Origin: Bacteroidota bacterium
GTDB taxonomy: Bacteria; Bacteroidota; Bacteroidia; Bacteroidales; GCA-2711565
Direction of reading: 5' to 3'
Assembly: GCA_018816945.1 (NCBI GenBank)
Contig: JAHIVC010000070.1
Span: 1 to 64,000 of the forward strand
Length of the DNA: 64,000 bases
Part shown: piece by piece, positions 48,328-57,071 of the stretch
Layout: each line of letters begins with the position of its first letter
Numbering within the stretch: the stretch's first letter is position 1
Notes under the pieces: generated by a model
Database searches by the model: none
The model's input: the letters and a program-made list of their open reading frames with translations, nothing else
Told to the model about the DNA's origin: nothing
Program-made: the position numbers and the translations under genes

Positions 48328-48813
48328 ATGACGGTATCTGAGTACAATACTTGTGTGGACAAACATTCGGATGGTGTTTATCGTTTTATTCTTAAAAATA
48401 TTAAGGATAGCGATAAAGCAAAGGATATTGTGCAGGAATCGTTTGTACGCTTATGGGACAGAGTTTCGGAAGTAAAATTTGAAAAAGCGAAATCCTACTT
48501 ATTTACCATCGCTTATCATTGTTTTATCGATACAATTCGTAAAGATAAACGTACTGTATCAATGGAGGATGCAATTGTTAATAATCATTCTGAAATGAAT
48601 GCTTTTTCTGATCATAAGGAAGTCATCAATGAAGCCGTGGAAAAGCTTCCTGAAATTCAGAAATCTGTTATTCTTTTAAGGGATTATGAAGGTTACTCCT
48701 ATAAAGAAATAGGTGAAATAACCGAATTAAGTGAAGCTCAGGTTAAGGTATATATTTATCGCGCACGCTTATTCTTAAAGAATTACCTGGTAAGTTTGGA
48801 TGTTGTAATTTAG
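48328..48813 (+). CDS. ECF-family RNA polymerase sigma factor
   Basis: Group 4 sigma factor of 161 residues. Region 2 is visible as KAKDIVQESFVRLWDRV and KSYLFTIAYHCFIDTIRKD, region 4 as LPEIQKSVILLRDYEGYSYKEIGEI with the recognition helix SEAQVKVYIYRARLFLKNYL. It lies 7 bases before the gene of a membrane protein with an anti-sigma-like layout, and behind a promoter identical to that of the GIN/barrel gene two positions down. The inducing signal is unknown, probably at the envelope. Confidence 0.92.
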   Translation: MTVSEYNTCVDKHSDGVYRFILKNIKDSDKAKDIVQESFVRLWDRVSEVKFEKAKSYLFTIAYHCFIDTIRKDKRTVSMEDAIVNNHSEMNAFSDHKEVINEAVEKLPEIQKSVILLRDYEGYSYKEIGEITELSEAQVKVYIYRARLFLKNYLVSLDVVI

Positions 48814-48820
48814 AATTAAG

Positions 48821-49933
48821 ATGAAGATCGACCGAAACAATTACGAACAATATTTTATCGACCATTTCGACGGACGATTAGATGCTTCATTATTAAAAGA
48901 GCTTAAGGAATTTTTACTTAAAAATCCGGATCTGAACGAAGAATTTGAAAGCTTTGAGATGATCAACATTAATGTTGGAGATCAGTATAATTATGCTGAC
49001 AAAGCATCATTGAAGAAACCAATTATTCATTCAACAAATCAAATTAATTCTGAAAATTACGACGATTACTTTATTGCAGGCAATGAGGGCGATTTAACAT
49101 CAGCTGAAATGGCAGAAGTAGCATCTTTCATCCACCTAAATCCATCACTTGAAACGGAGTTTAAGATTTATGGTTATGCACGTGTAAGCCCTGATCAATC
49201 GATCGTTTTTGCAAATAAGTCCGGCTTAAAAAAATATCCATTCTTATCTATAAAAACGTGGTATAAACCCATCGGAATTGCAGCAAGTATTATTTTATTG
49301 ATCGGTATTTTCAATATATTAAGGCCTACTCAAGTGAAAACACCGTCTTTTGAAAGGGCTGAAGTTCCTTCCTTAATGAAAAGCAATGGAATTCAATCAA
49401 TTCAACAAGATTATCAGTATCCTTCAATAACTAAAAGAGAATACCAAATAGCTGTTACTCATTTTGAAGAAGTAATCCCGACAGAAATTCTATTAAAAAT
49501 TCCTGTATCGGGTATTCCTATAGCAACTTATTTTGCTTCATTGGGCAATCCCATAAAGCCAGCCGAAAAGTTATCCTTTAAATACGAATATGATTATTTG
49601 GTAAAAGAATTGATGATTAAAGAAGAACTCTTATTGGCATCATTTGGCGAAACCAACCCATCCTCAGCAAAAAAGGTCAAAAAATCACTATGGGCCAACA
49701 CTTTTGGAAAACTGCATCGAAAAAATTCGCGATCAGAAGATGTTGGAGATGAAACTAAAAAATCAAAAATAAATTTGTGGACAATTGCCAGTATTGGAAT
49801 CGAGAGTTTCAATGAAATGACCGGATCGAACGTAAATATTGAACGAAAACTCAATAAAGAAGGTGAAAAAAACAAATACATCCTTGTAAATGCGAATGCT
49901 AACATTACAACTACCGATAATCAAAATCATTAA
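48821..49933 (+). CDS. Putative membrane-bound anti-sigma factor
   Basis: A protein of 370 residues with one membrane helix (about 149-167). The cytoplasmic part is an internal duplication: residues 7-67 and 79-139 share NYxxYFI, a helix, FLLKNPDL / FIHLNPSL, and DKASLKKP / NKSGLKKYP at a constant 72-residue offset. The part beyond the membrane (about 170-370) is unrecognised. Position directly after an ECF sigma gene and single-pass topology suggest it holds the sigma factor at the membrane. No zinc motif is seen. The function is inferred from context. Confidence 0.65.
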   Translation: MKIDRNNYEQYFIDHFDGRLDASLLKELKEFLLKNPDLNEEFESFEMININVGDQYNYADKASLKKPIIHSTNQINSENYDDYFIAGNEGDLTSAEMAEVASFIHLNPSLETEFKIYGYARVSPDQSIVFANKSGLKKYPFLSIKTWYKPIGIAASIILLIGIFNILRPTQVKTPSFERAEVPSLMKSNGIQSIQQDYQYPSITKREYQIAVTHFEEVIPTEILLKIPVSGIPIATYFASLGNPIKPAEKLSFKYEYDYLVKELMIKEELLLASFGETNPSSAKKVKKSLWANTFGKLHRKNSRSEDVGDETKKSKINLWTIASIGIESFNEMTGSNVNIERKLNKEGEKNKYILVNANANITTTDNQNH

Positions 49934-49941
49934 TTTGTTAC

Positions 49942-49972
49942 CTGTAACAAATCCGGGCATGGTTCCGTCATA
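49942..49972 (+). promoter_or_regulatory. ECF-type promoter before the GIN/barrel gene
   Basis: CTGTAACAAAT (49942-49952), 13 bases, CGTCATA (49966-49972), identical in both boxes and in spacing to the site before the sigma gene. Confidence 0.8.
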
Positions 49973-50004
49973 CTGAAAAAGTTTGATAATTAATCTACAA
50001 TACG

Positions 50005-51567
50005 ATGAAAACGCAAAATATTTTAAAAGTCACCTTCAGCATATTAATGATAGCTGGTTTGATATCCCCTGCTTCTGCACAGCAAATAAGAAATGTAGAA
50101 ACGGTGAAAGAAAACAGAATAACTGAATCCTTCAACAAAATTGAGGTAGAAAATAACATTAATGTTTTTCTTGAACAAGGAGAAGAAATAAAAGTGGTTA
50201 TTGAAACAAGCCGTGAGTTCCAAAATGCAGTTCAAGCCAATGTCGTAAATGGCATATTGACATTGAGCACAAATTCGACACAAAAAGTGAATATATTAAA
50301 TGCCTATATCACTACTCCTAAAATTCAGGAAATTACACTAAACGGCAATGCAAACCTGAAATCAAAAGGAATCATTGAGCAATATAAATTGGTATTGATA
50401 ACTTATGGAACATCAATGATTTCAATGGATATCGAAGTTGAAGACTTAACTACTGAATTACACGGTGCATCCGAAATTATTTTAAATGGGAAAGCTGTTA
50501 ACCACGAGGCTTTATTGCAAGGTGCCTCAATTTTAATTACCAGTAAAATGCTGAATGAGAACACAAGCATCGAAACGAATGGGAGTTCGAAAGCATTCGT
50601 TAATACTGCTAATAAGCTCGACATCACTTCGAATGCAAGCAGTAAAGTTGAGTACGAAAATATACCAAATAACGTAAGCCGCCAAAATACGGACCGAGTT
50701 TATAAAGAATACTCCCTGGATGTTGATAATCGTAATAACACAAAAATTAACTTAGGTAATCTGGACATGCGTTTTAGCGACTCTCGCGATTCAACCTATG
50801 TGAGGTTGGGACGTCATTCGTTTATTGTAGATGAATATGGAAATGCCCGTTATCGCAGAGCTTACCGTGACCGATTCAACAGTAATTGGGCCGGTCTTTT
50901 AATGGGAATCAATGGATATCTTACTCCGGATCATGATTTAAATTTCCCACCAGAATATGACTATTTAGAACTTAATCTTGCAAAATCAATTCGATTCGAC
51001 ATTAATATTTTTGAACAAAATGTTCCACTCACAAGAAACAATCATCTTGGAATGGCCACCGGATTAGGATTTGAAATTCGAAGTTATCAATTTGAAAAAA
51101 ATGTAAGTCTTATTGCTGAAGAACCGCAAATTGCAGGATTTTACAATGAAGGTGTTTATGTGAGCAAGAGTAAATTAGCCGTCACCTATTTAAATCTCCC
51201 AATTATTTTGGAATATCAAACCAATGGCTATAGCAATAGAAATAGTTTTCATATTTCTGCCGGGATGGTTTTTGGTTTAAGAATAGGATCGCACACCAAA
51301 ATAAAATTTGAAGAAAAAAACAAAGAGTATTCTTTGATTGATCCGGTAAGTGGCGAGGTTTACGATGAAAGAACTTCTCCTAACCGATCACGTATTAAAG
51401 AATTTGGTGCATTCCATTTAAATCCATTTAAAGTTGATGCAATGTTTACTATAGGTTGGGGTTGGGTAAATCTTTATGCAACTTATTCGCTCACTACCTT
51501 ATTTAAAGAAGGACAGGGTCCTGAACTTTACCCGGTTTCAATTGGTATTTCTCTGCTGAAGTGGTAA
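50005..51567 (+). CDS. GIN-domain (DUF2807-like) protein fused to an outer-membrane barrel
   Basis: Secreted protein of 520 residues. The signal peptide ends near ISPASAQ (26). Residues about 30-230 form a parallel beta-solenoid of the DUF2807/GIN type (FNKIEVENNINVFLEQGEE, ITLNGNANLKSKGI, ELHGASEIILNGKA). Residues about 320-520 alternate like a small outer-membrane barrel (FHISAGMVFGLRIGSH, FKVDAMFTIGWGWVNLYATY) and end in LLKW. GIN domains and barrels are usually separate; the fusion may be a surface sensor or adhesin. It is the likely main target of the adjacent ECF sigma factor. Confidence 0.75.
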   Translation: MKTQNILKVTFSILMIAGLISPASAQQIRNVETVKENRITESFNKIEVENNINVFLEQGEEIKVVIETSREFQNAVQANVVNGILTLSTNSTQKVNILNAYITTPKIQEITLNGNANLKSKGIIEQYKLVLITYGTSMISMDIEVEDLTTELHGASEIILNGKAVNHEALLQGASILITSKMLNENTSIETNGSSKAFVNTANKLDITSNASSKVEYENIPNNVSRQNTDRVYKEYSLDVDNRNNTKINLGNLDMRFSDSRDSTYVRLGRHSFIVDEYGNARYRRAYRDRFNSNWAGLLMGINGYLTPDHDLNFPPEYDYLELNLAKSIRFDINIFEQNVPLTRNNHLGMATGLGFEIRSYQFEKNVSLIAEEPQIAGFYNEGVYVSKSKLAVTYLNLPIILEYQTNGYSNRNSFHISAGMVFGLRIGSHTKIKFEEKNKEYSLIDPVSGEVYDERTSPNRSRIKEFGAFHLNPFKVDAMFTIGWGWVNLYATYSLTTLFKEGQGPELYPVSIGISLLKW

Positions 51568-51585
51568 AGTTTAACAATGATCATT

Positions 51586-51616
51586 GGAAAGCTTCTCTTT
51601 ACGGGGAAGCTTTTTT
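51586..51616 (+). terminator. Terminator of the ECF operon
   Basis: AAAGCTTC pairs with GGAAGCTTT around a short loop, followed by TTTTTT; it lies 20 bases after the stop codon. Confidence 0.8.
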
Positions 51617-51647
51617 ATTTCTACCCATTCAGTTTCCGATATTCAAT

Positions 51648-51842
51648 AATGAAGCTCCCCACCGCAGAGCTGCGGGGTATCAATTGGGTTGGTATTTAAT
51701 TTATTCGCCACAAGCCCGCCTGCGACCGGCAGGTGGCGGAGTATTGGTCTCATTTATCCCGATACGCTTCGCTATCGGGATTCGTTCAGCTTAGAATTTT
51801 TATTTCGCTAACACTTATAAAAATTTAGTTTCACGAATAAAA
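51648..51842 (+). repeat. Dispersed structured repeat, copy C
   Basis: Stems: CCGCAG-AG-CTGCGG (51660-51673), CGCCAC/GTGGCG enclosing CCTGC/GCAGG (51706-51739), TCCCGATA-N8-TATCGGGA (51757-51780), AATTTTTAT/ATAAAAATT (51795-51825), tail AGTTTCACGAATAAA. Together with the preceding terminator it fills the 350-base gap before yebC. Strand is nominal. Confidence 0.8.
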
Positions 51843-51917
51843 TCATGGTATTTGAAATAAAGATTTTTCGTAATTTCGCGATTACTTAAATTCTACAAAT
51901 AACCTAAATATTGAAAT

Positions 51918-52658
51918 ATGTCAGGTCATAGTAAATGGTCAACAATCAAACGTAAAAAAGGTGCTATTGACGCAAAACGTTCGAAAGTTTTTTCGAAAAT
52001 TATCAAAGAAATTACGGTTGCGGTAAAAGAAGGGGGTGAAGATCCTGACGGTAATCCAAGATTAAGACTGGCCATCTCCAATGCCAAAGGAGCAAGCATG
52101 CCAAAAGATACCATGCAAAGGGCTATCAATAAAGGTTCGGATAAAAATGCTGCTAACTTTTTTGATCAGACCTTTGAAGGATATTTAGCACACGGTATTG
52201 CCGTAATCATTGAATGTACCACCGATAATCAGCAGCGTACCGTAAGTAATATTCGTGCCATCTTCAATAAATTTAGCGGGAACCTCGGAACCAATGGATC
52301 ATTGAGTTTTATTTTTGACAGAAAAGGAATTTTCGTGATCCCCAGAGGTGATTTGAACCAGGATGATTTTGAAATGGAGATGATTGATGCAGGAGCAGAA
52401 GATATTGTATTGGAAGATGACTTTTTTACCGTCACTACTTCTTTGGAAGATTTTGGTGCCATGATGAAAAAACTCGAAGCTTTAAATATTGAACCAGAAA
52501 ATGCCGAACTTCAAAGAATCCCCAAAAAAACCATTACCTTAGAATTGGAAGATGCTCTTAAAATCATGAAGGTAATTGACATTTTTGAAGAAGATGACGA
52601 TGTTAAAAGTGTTTACCATACCATGGAAATTACAGAAGAGTTGATGAACGCTATGTAA
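51918..52658 (+). CDS. yebC: YebC/PmpR-family protein
   Basis: Conserved protein of 246 residues, MSGHSKWSTIKRKKGAIDAKR at the N-terminus, ARLxxxI-like segment PRLRLAISNAKGASMPKDTM, and GYLAHGIAVIIECTTDNQQRT. Members have been described as transcription regulators and, more recently, as ribosome-associated factors relieving stalling. It is complete, cytoplasmic, and monocistronic with a terminator 240 bases downstream. Confidence 0.94.
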   Translation: MSGHSKWSTIKRKKGAIDAKRSKVFSKIIKEITVAVKEGGEDPDGNPRLRLAISNAKGASMPKDTMQRAINKGSDKNAANFFDQTFEGYLAHGIAVIIECTTDNQQRTVSNIRAIFNKFSGNLGTNGSLSFIFDRKGIFVIPRGDLNQDDFEMEMIDAGAEDIVLEDDFFTVTTSLEDFGAMMKKLEALNIEPENAELQRIPKKTITLELEDALKIMKVIDIFEEDDDVKSVYHTMEITEELMNAM

Positions 52659-52727
52659 TTGACGTGAGCTCGATAAAAGAAATCAGTATAATACAGACTT
52701 CCTTTGCCTTAAGCGTTTTAATAAATT

Positions 52728-52810
52728 AAGATATAAGACGTTAGACTTTAAACAAAACAGTAGAAAGTAGGCAGTAGTTAGTAGACAGTAGAATCTAAAG
52801 TCTAACGTCT
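52728..52810. repeat. Stem-loop with 7-base AGTAG repeats in its loop
   Basis: Arms AGACGTTAGACTTTA (52736-52750) and TAAAGTCTAACGTCT (52796-52810) are perfect inverted copies. In the loop AGTAG occurs five times at exactly 7-base steps (52759, 52766, 52773, 52780, 52787). The left arm and its flank TTAAGATAT recur inverted at 39601-39631. Confidence 0.85.
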
Positions 52811-52895
52811 CATTTAGCTCAATTCAGACATCTGAATCAATTTCACGAGAAATGCTTAGATCGAACTGAGGTTAATTAGCATAGATCGTTGATTA

Positions 52896-52941
52896 AAACA
52901 AGAGGCGCAATTTAAAAAAAAATTGCGCCCCTTGTTTTTTT
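52896..52941. terminator. Bidirectional terminator, yebC / ackA
   Basis: A long stem pairs ACAAGAGGCGCAATTT with AAATTGCGCCCCTTGT (one bulge), with a run of T after it. It separates convergent genes. Confidence 0.85.
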
Positions 52942-52954
52942 ATAAAATTTCATT

Positions 52955-54160
52955 TTATAATCTGGCAGCTACGATAATATAAGTATCTCTGGCAATCACC
53001 AACTCTTCATTCGTTGGAATCACTAAAGCTTTAACTTTTGAGTTTAACGCAGAAATTTCCATTTCCACTCCTCTTTTTCCATGATTTAATACGGTGTCAA
53101 ACTCCAAACCAAGAAATTCAAAGTCTTTACATATTTCTGCTCTGGTTTCGGTTCCATTCTCACCAATACCTCCTGTAAATACAATGATATCGACGCCACC
53201 CATTGCAGCAGCATAAGCTCCTATATATTTTTTGACCCGATAATGATACATATCAAGTGCAAGTTCTGCTCTTTTATTTCCTTTGGCATGGGCTTCTTCA
53301 ACTTCTCTCATATCTGATGAAACGCCGGAAACACCAAGTACTCCACTTTTTTTATTTACCAAATCGCTTGCTTCAGCAATACCCAATTTTTCTTTATCCA
53401 TGATGTAAAAAAGAGCACCCAGATCAAGATCACCAACACGGGTTCCCATCATTAATCCTTCAATTGGGGTTAAACCCATCGAAGTATCGATCGATTTACC
53501 ATTCATAACAGCGGCTATTGAAGCCCCATTCCCCAAATGACAGGTTATAATCTTCTGTTTCTCATAATCTCTACCTAAAAACTCACAGGCCCTTTTCGAC
53601 ACATAACGATGACTTGTCCCGTGGAAGCCATAACGTCGGATACCATATTTAGTGTATAATTCGTAAGGAATCGGATAAGTATATGCTTTGGCCGGCATTG
53701 TTTGATGAAAAGCGGTATCAAAAACACCCACTTGAGGTACAGAGGGCAGTAAAGCCTTCATCGCATAAATACCGGTTAAATTAGGCGGATTATGCAGAGG
53801 AGCTAAATCAATACATTCTTCCATCTTCTGAATTACCTCATCCGTGATTAAAACGCTTGAATTAAATTTTTCGCCACCATGAACAACACGATGCCCGACA
53901 GCTGTAATTTCATTTATATCCTTTAAACTTCCATTTTCTTTACTGGTCAACAGTTCTAATACCTTTTCGATCCCAGTTTGGTGATTAGGAATGTTAAGCT
54001 CGAGCTTAATCTTATAACCATCACTTTTTTCATATTTTACAATTGAATTTTCCAATCCAATTTTTTCAATGATCCCTTTTACCAACAATTCTTCATTCTC
54101 AATATTAAATAATTGATATTTAATAGATGAGCTCCCACAATTCAATACTAAAATTTTCAT
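52955..54160 (-). CDS. ackA: Acetate kinase
   Basis: Interconverts acetyl phosphate + ADP and acetate + ATP. The 401 residues begin MKILVLNCGSSSIKYQLF, followed by AVGHRVVHGGEKF, RYGFHGTSHRYVS, DTSMGLTPIEGLMMGTRVGD and FTGGIGENGTETR, all standard. The frame is open to 54193 but ATG 54160 is the family start. No pta gene is adjacent, so phosphotransacetylase must lie elsewhere. It is divergent from acs across a 479-base control region. Confidence 0.96.
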   Translation of the reverse strand: MKILVLNCGSSSIKYQLFNIENEELLVKGIIEKIGLENSIVKYEKSDGYKIKLELNIPNHQTGIEKVLELLTSKENGSLKDINEITAVGHRVVHGGEKFNSSVLITDEVIQKMEECIDLAPLHNPPNLTGIYAMKALLPSVPQVGVFDTAFHQTMPAKAYTYPIPYELYTKYGIRRYGFHGTSHRYVSKRACEFLGRDYEKQKIITCHLGNGASIAAVMNGKSIDTSMGLTPIEGLMMGTRVGDLDLGALFYIMDKEKLGIAEASDLVNKKSGVLGVSGVSSDMREVEEAHAKGNKRAELALDMYHYRVKKYIGAYAAAMGGVDIIVFTGGIGENGTETRAEICKDFEFLGLEFDTVLNHGKRGVEMEISALNSKVKALVIPTNEELVIARDTYIIVAARL

Positions 54161-54639
54161 TCTTAAAAGTTTAAAAAATATTCTGTTTAACATCTAACAA
54201 TCGAACTTATAATGAGTAAAGAAAATCAATTTTCACTCAAATATTGCATTCCAAATTGAGAGGTGCAAAATTACATATTATTAGTACAACAAAATGCACA
54301 TTGTATTGTTATATTTCAGACGGTATCACAAAATATAATGACTCTAAATAATTTCGGCTGGGCTAAAAACGCACTTGTATTATTCTGATTTACTATCTTT
54401 TACCTATTATAGAAATATGTTGGCTCAAAGGAGAAATTAATAGGCTTAGCAATGGGTTCTATTTAGAGTGAATATAGCTAAAATTTAAAAAAAATTATAC
54501 TATATTTGGATTTTTAAAAAAAGAGAAAGGAAAAAAGATAATTTTTTTTATACGTATTGTTAATATTTTAACAATTGCATATTAATGAAACCCAATATAT
54601 TACATATATAATCATTACTTAATTAAACAAACTTGCATT
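54161..54639. other. Divergent control region between ackA and acs
   Basis: This holds no gene. TATATTTG at 54501-54508 is a possible -7 element toward acs. An 18-base dyad at 54557-54574 is described separately. No clear ackA promoter was found. The stretch is very AT-rich. Confidence 0.5.
54557..54574. promoter_or_regulatory. Dyad operator candidate before acs
   Basis: TTGTTAA-TATT-TTAACAA, 66 bases before the acs ATG. The same 7-base arms and 4-base spacer occur before the ADP-forming acyl-CoA synthetase gene. The layout fits a Crp/Fnr-family site (TTGTnA-N6-TnACAA). Confidence 0.55.
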
Positions 54640-56553
54640 ATGACAAACAAAATTACATCCTTAAGTGAATATTTACAGGCATACAAGGAAAGTGTAGCGG
54701 ACCCAGAAGGATTCTGGGCAAAAATTGCAGAAGATTACTATTGGCACAAAAAATGGGACAAGGTTCTCGAGTGGGATTTTATTGGACCTAATGTTAAATG
54801 GTTCATTAATGGGAAATTAAATATTACCGAAAACATTTTCGAAAGAAATCTATTTACAAGAAAAGATCAGGCTGCCATTATTTGGGAACCAAACGATCCT
54901 AAAGAAGATAAAGTTGTTTTAACATACAAAGAACTTTTTGATAAAGTCAGCCAATTTGCTAATGCATTAAAAGCACAAGGTGCCAAAAAAGGTGATCGCA
55001 TCACTTTGTACTTGCCCATGATTCCTGAACTTGCCATCGCAATGCTGGCTTGTGCAAGAATTGGAGCTATTCATTCCATCGTCTTCGCAGGATTTTCTGC
55101 AAACGCTTTAGCTGATCGTATTATTGATGGTACCTCTAATATTGTTGTTACCTCTGATGGTGCATATCGTGGCGCAAAAAGCATTCCTTTAAAATCAATC
55201 GTTGATGAAGCTCTAGAAAACTGTCCAACTGTTGAAAGGGTTATCGTTTTCAAACGTACCGGCGACGAAGTTAACATGAAAGCTGGTCGTGATATTTGGT
55301 GGGATGACGCAATTGCAGGTATTTCAATAGATTGCAAAGCCGAAGTTATGGATTCTGAAGATACCCTTTTCATCCTTTATACTTCCGGATCAACAGGAAA
55401 ACCAAAAGGCGTGCAACATAGCATTGCCGGATATATGGCATGGGCCGAATATACCTTTAAAAATGTATTCCAATATAGCGATGGCGATATTTGGTGGTGT
55501 ACTGCCGATATTGGCTGGGTAACCGGTCACTCCTACATTGTTTATGGACCATTATTGACAGGTGCAACATCTATCATGTTCGAAGGTGTTCCAACATGGC
55601 CGGATGCAGGACGTTTCTGGGAAGTTGTTGAAAAATATAAAGTAACACAATTCTATACTGCACCTACTGCTATCCGATCTTTGGTTGCTCAAGGAAACGA
55701 GTGGGTTACAAAACACGACCTGAGTTCCCTAAAAACACTTGGAACTGTTGGAGAACCAATTAACGAAGAAGCTTGGCGATGGTATCACGATATTGTAGGT
55801 GGTGGAAAATGTCCAATTGTTGACACATGGTGGCAAACCGAAACCGGAGGAATTATGATTACTCCGCTTTCAGGAATCACACCAACAAAACCATCCTTTG
55901 CAACACTTCCATTACCGGGAGTTCAGCCGATTTTGGTTGACCAGGAAGGAAATGAACTGAAAGGAAATAGTGTTGAAGGTAACCTTTGTATTAAATTCCC
56001 TTGGCCAGGAATGATCCGTTCTACTTATGGCGATCATGACAGATGCCGTCAAACTTATTTCTCAACCTATAAAGGTTTATATTTCACAGGTGACGGAGCA
56101 AAACGCGACGAAGAAGGTTACTACAGAATTATGGGTCGTGTTGACGATGTTATCAACGTATCCGGACACCGAATTGGTACTGCCGAAGTTGAAGATGCAA
56201 TCAACCAACATCCAAAGGTTAACGAATCAGCAGTTGTTGGATATCCACATGCCATTAAAGGTTCAGGTATTTACGCTTATGTAACCTGTGAAGAATTAAC
56301 AGATGCCGAATTGTTAACTATTGAAGCTGAAATCAGGGCAACTGTTACCAAATTTATTGGACCTATAGCAAAACCTGATGTAATTCAATTGGTTACAGGA
56401 TTACCAAAAACCAGGTCAGGAAAAATCATGCGCAGGATTTTACGTAAAATTGGAGAAGGAGATGCTTCAAACCTTGGAGATACCTCTACCCTGCTTGACC
56501 CAGGTGTTGTAGAAGACATCATCAATGGTGCAAAAGTTGACGTAAAACGATGA
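54640..56553 (+). CDS. acs: AMP-forming acetyl-CoA synthetase
   Basis: Activates acetate to acetyl-CoA with ATP to AMP. The 637 residues have the adenylate motif YTSGSTGKPKGVQH, WWCTADIGWVTGHSYIVYGP, DTWWQTETGG, GRVDDVINVSGHRIGTAEVE and the catalytic-lysine motif PKTRSGKIMRR with Lys595. In well-studied Acs enzymes this lysine is acetylated by Pat-type GNATs and freed by CobB sirtuins; candidates for both lie within 7.5 kb. It is monocistronic with its own terminator. Confidence 0.97.
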   Translation: MTNKITSLSEYLQAYKESVADPEGFWAKIAEDYYWHKKWDKVLEWDFIGPNVKWFINGKLNITENIFERNLFTRKDQAAIIWEPNDPKEDKVVLTYKELFDKVSQFANALKAQGAKKGDRITLYLPMIPELAIAMLACARIGAIHSIVFAGFSANALADRIIDGTSNIVVTSDGAYRGAKSIPLKSIVDEALENCPTVERVIVFKRTGDEVNMKAGRDIWWDDAIAGISIDCKAEVMDSEDTLFILYTSGSTGKPKGVQHSIAGYMAWAEYTFKNVFQYSDGDIWWCTADIGWVTGHSYIVYGPLLTGATSIMFEGVPTWPDAGRFWEVVEKYKVTQFYTAPTAIRSLVAQGNEWVTKHDLSSLKTLGTVGEPINEEAWRWYHDIVGGGKCPIVDTWWQTETGGIMITPLSGITPTKPSFATLPLPGVQPILVDQEGNELKGNSVEGNLCIKFPWPGMIRSTYGDHDRCRQTYFSTYKGLYFTGDGAKRDEEGYYRIMGRVDDVINVSGHRIGTAEVEDAINQHPKVNESAVVGYPHAIKGSGIYAYVTCEELTDAELLTIEAEIRATVTKFIGPIAKPDVIQLVTGLPKTRSGKIMRRILRKIGEGDASNLGDTSTLLDPGVVEDIINGAKVDVKR

Positions 56554-56572
56554 TGAATTTCTTTTAAAATAA

Positions 56573-56613
56573 ACAAAGGCATTTCGGAATCTTTTCGAAG
56601 TGCCTTGTTTTTT
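56573..56613 (+). terminator. Terminator of acs
   Basis: GGCATTTCG pairs with CGAAGTGCC (one G-T pair), followed by TTGTTTTTTT. Confidence 0.75.
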
Positions 56614-56642
56614 TATCAAGAAGACAGAACTCAGAAGTCAGA

Positions 56643-56975
56643 ATGAACACAGCTAAAACATTTCAGGATTTAGAAGTTTGGAAAAAGGCACATAAAATGG
56701 TTCTAAATATTTATAAAACATCAAAACTCTTCCCAAAAGAAGAAGCCTTTGGAATTACTTCTCAAATCAGAAGAGCATCAATTTCAATTCCTGCAAATAT
56801 TGCTGAAGGATTTAAACGAAAAGGGTTAAATGATAAAGCAAGGTTTTACAATATTGCTCAATCTTCCTTGGAAGAGGTTCGATATTATTTAATCCTCGCC
56901 GAAGACCTCCAATACATGAAATCCGATGTCTCATTATCTAATATTGATGAAATTGCACGAATGCTAGATTCCTAA
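56643..56975 (+). CDS. Four-helix-bundle (23S rRNA IVP-like) protein
   Basis: Small cytoplasmic protein of 110 residues: FQDLEVWKKAHKMVLNIYK, FPKEEAFGITSQIRRASISI, PANIAEGFKRKG, FYNIAQSSLEEVRYYLILAED. This is the signature of the TIGR02436/S23 family, first seen in intervening sequences of 23S rRNA genes but mostly free-standing, as here. The role is unknown. It is a solitary gene between acs and the MFS carrier; a short CAGAACTCAGAAGTCAGA repeat-like sequence precedes it. Confidence 0.88.
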   Translation: MNTAKTFQDLEVWKKAHKMVLNIYKTSKLFPKEEAFGITSQIRRASISIPANIAEGFKRKGLNDKARFYNIAQSSLEEVRYYLILAEDLQYMKSDVSLSNIDEIARMLDS

Positions 56976-57071
56976 ATAAGGAAAATTAAAACTGAATAGT
57001 ATTCTGAATACTAACTCTTGTATACTGTCTTCTTTTTTATTAAATTATTAACCTAAAAAAATCTAAATAAA

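Noticed and set aside
56643-56975. rRNA intervening sequence
   Set aside because: The protein belongs to the family once found in 23S rRNA inserts, but no rRNA sequence surrounds it.
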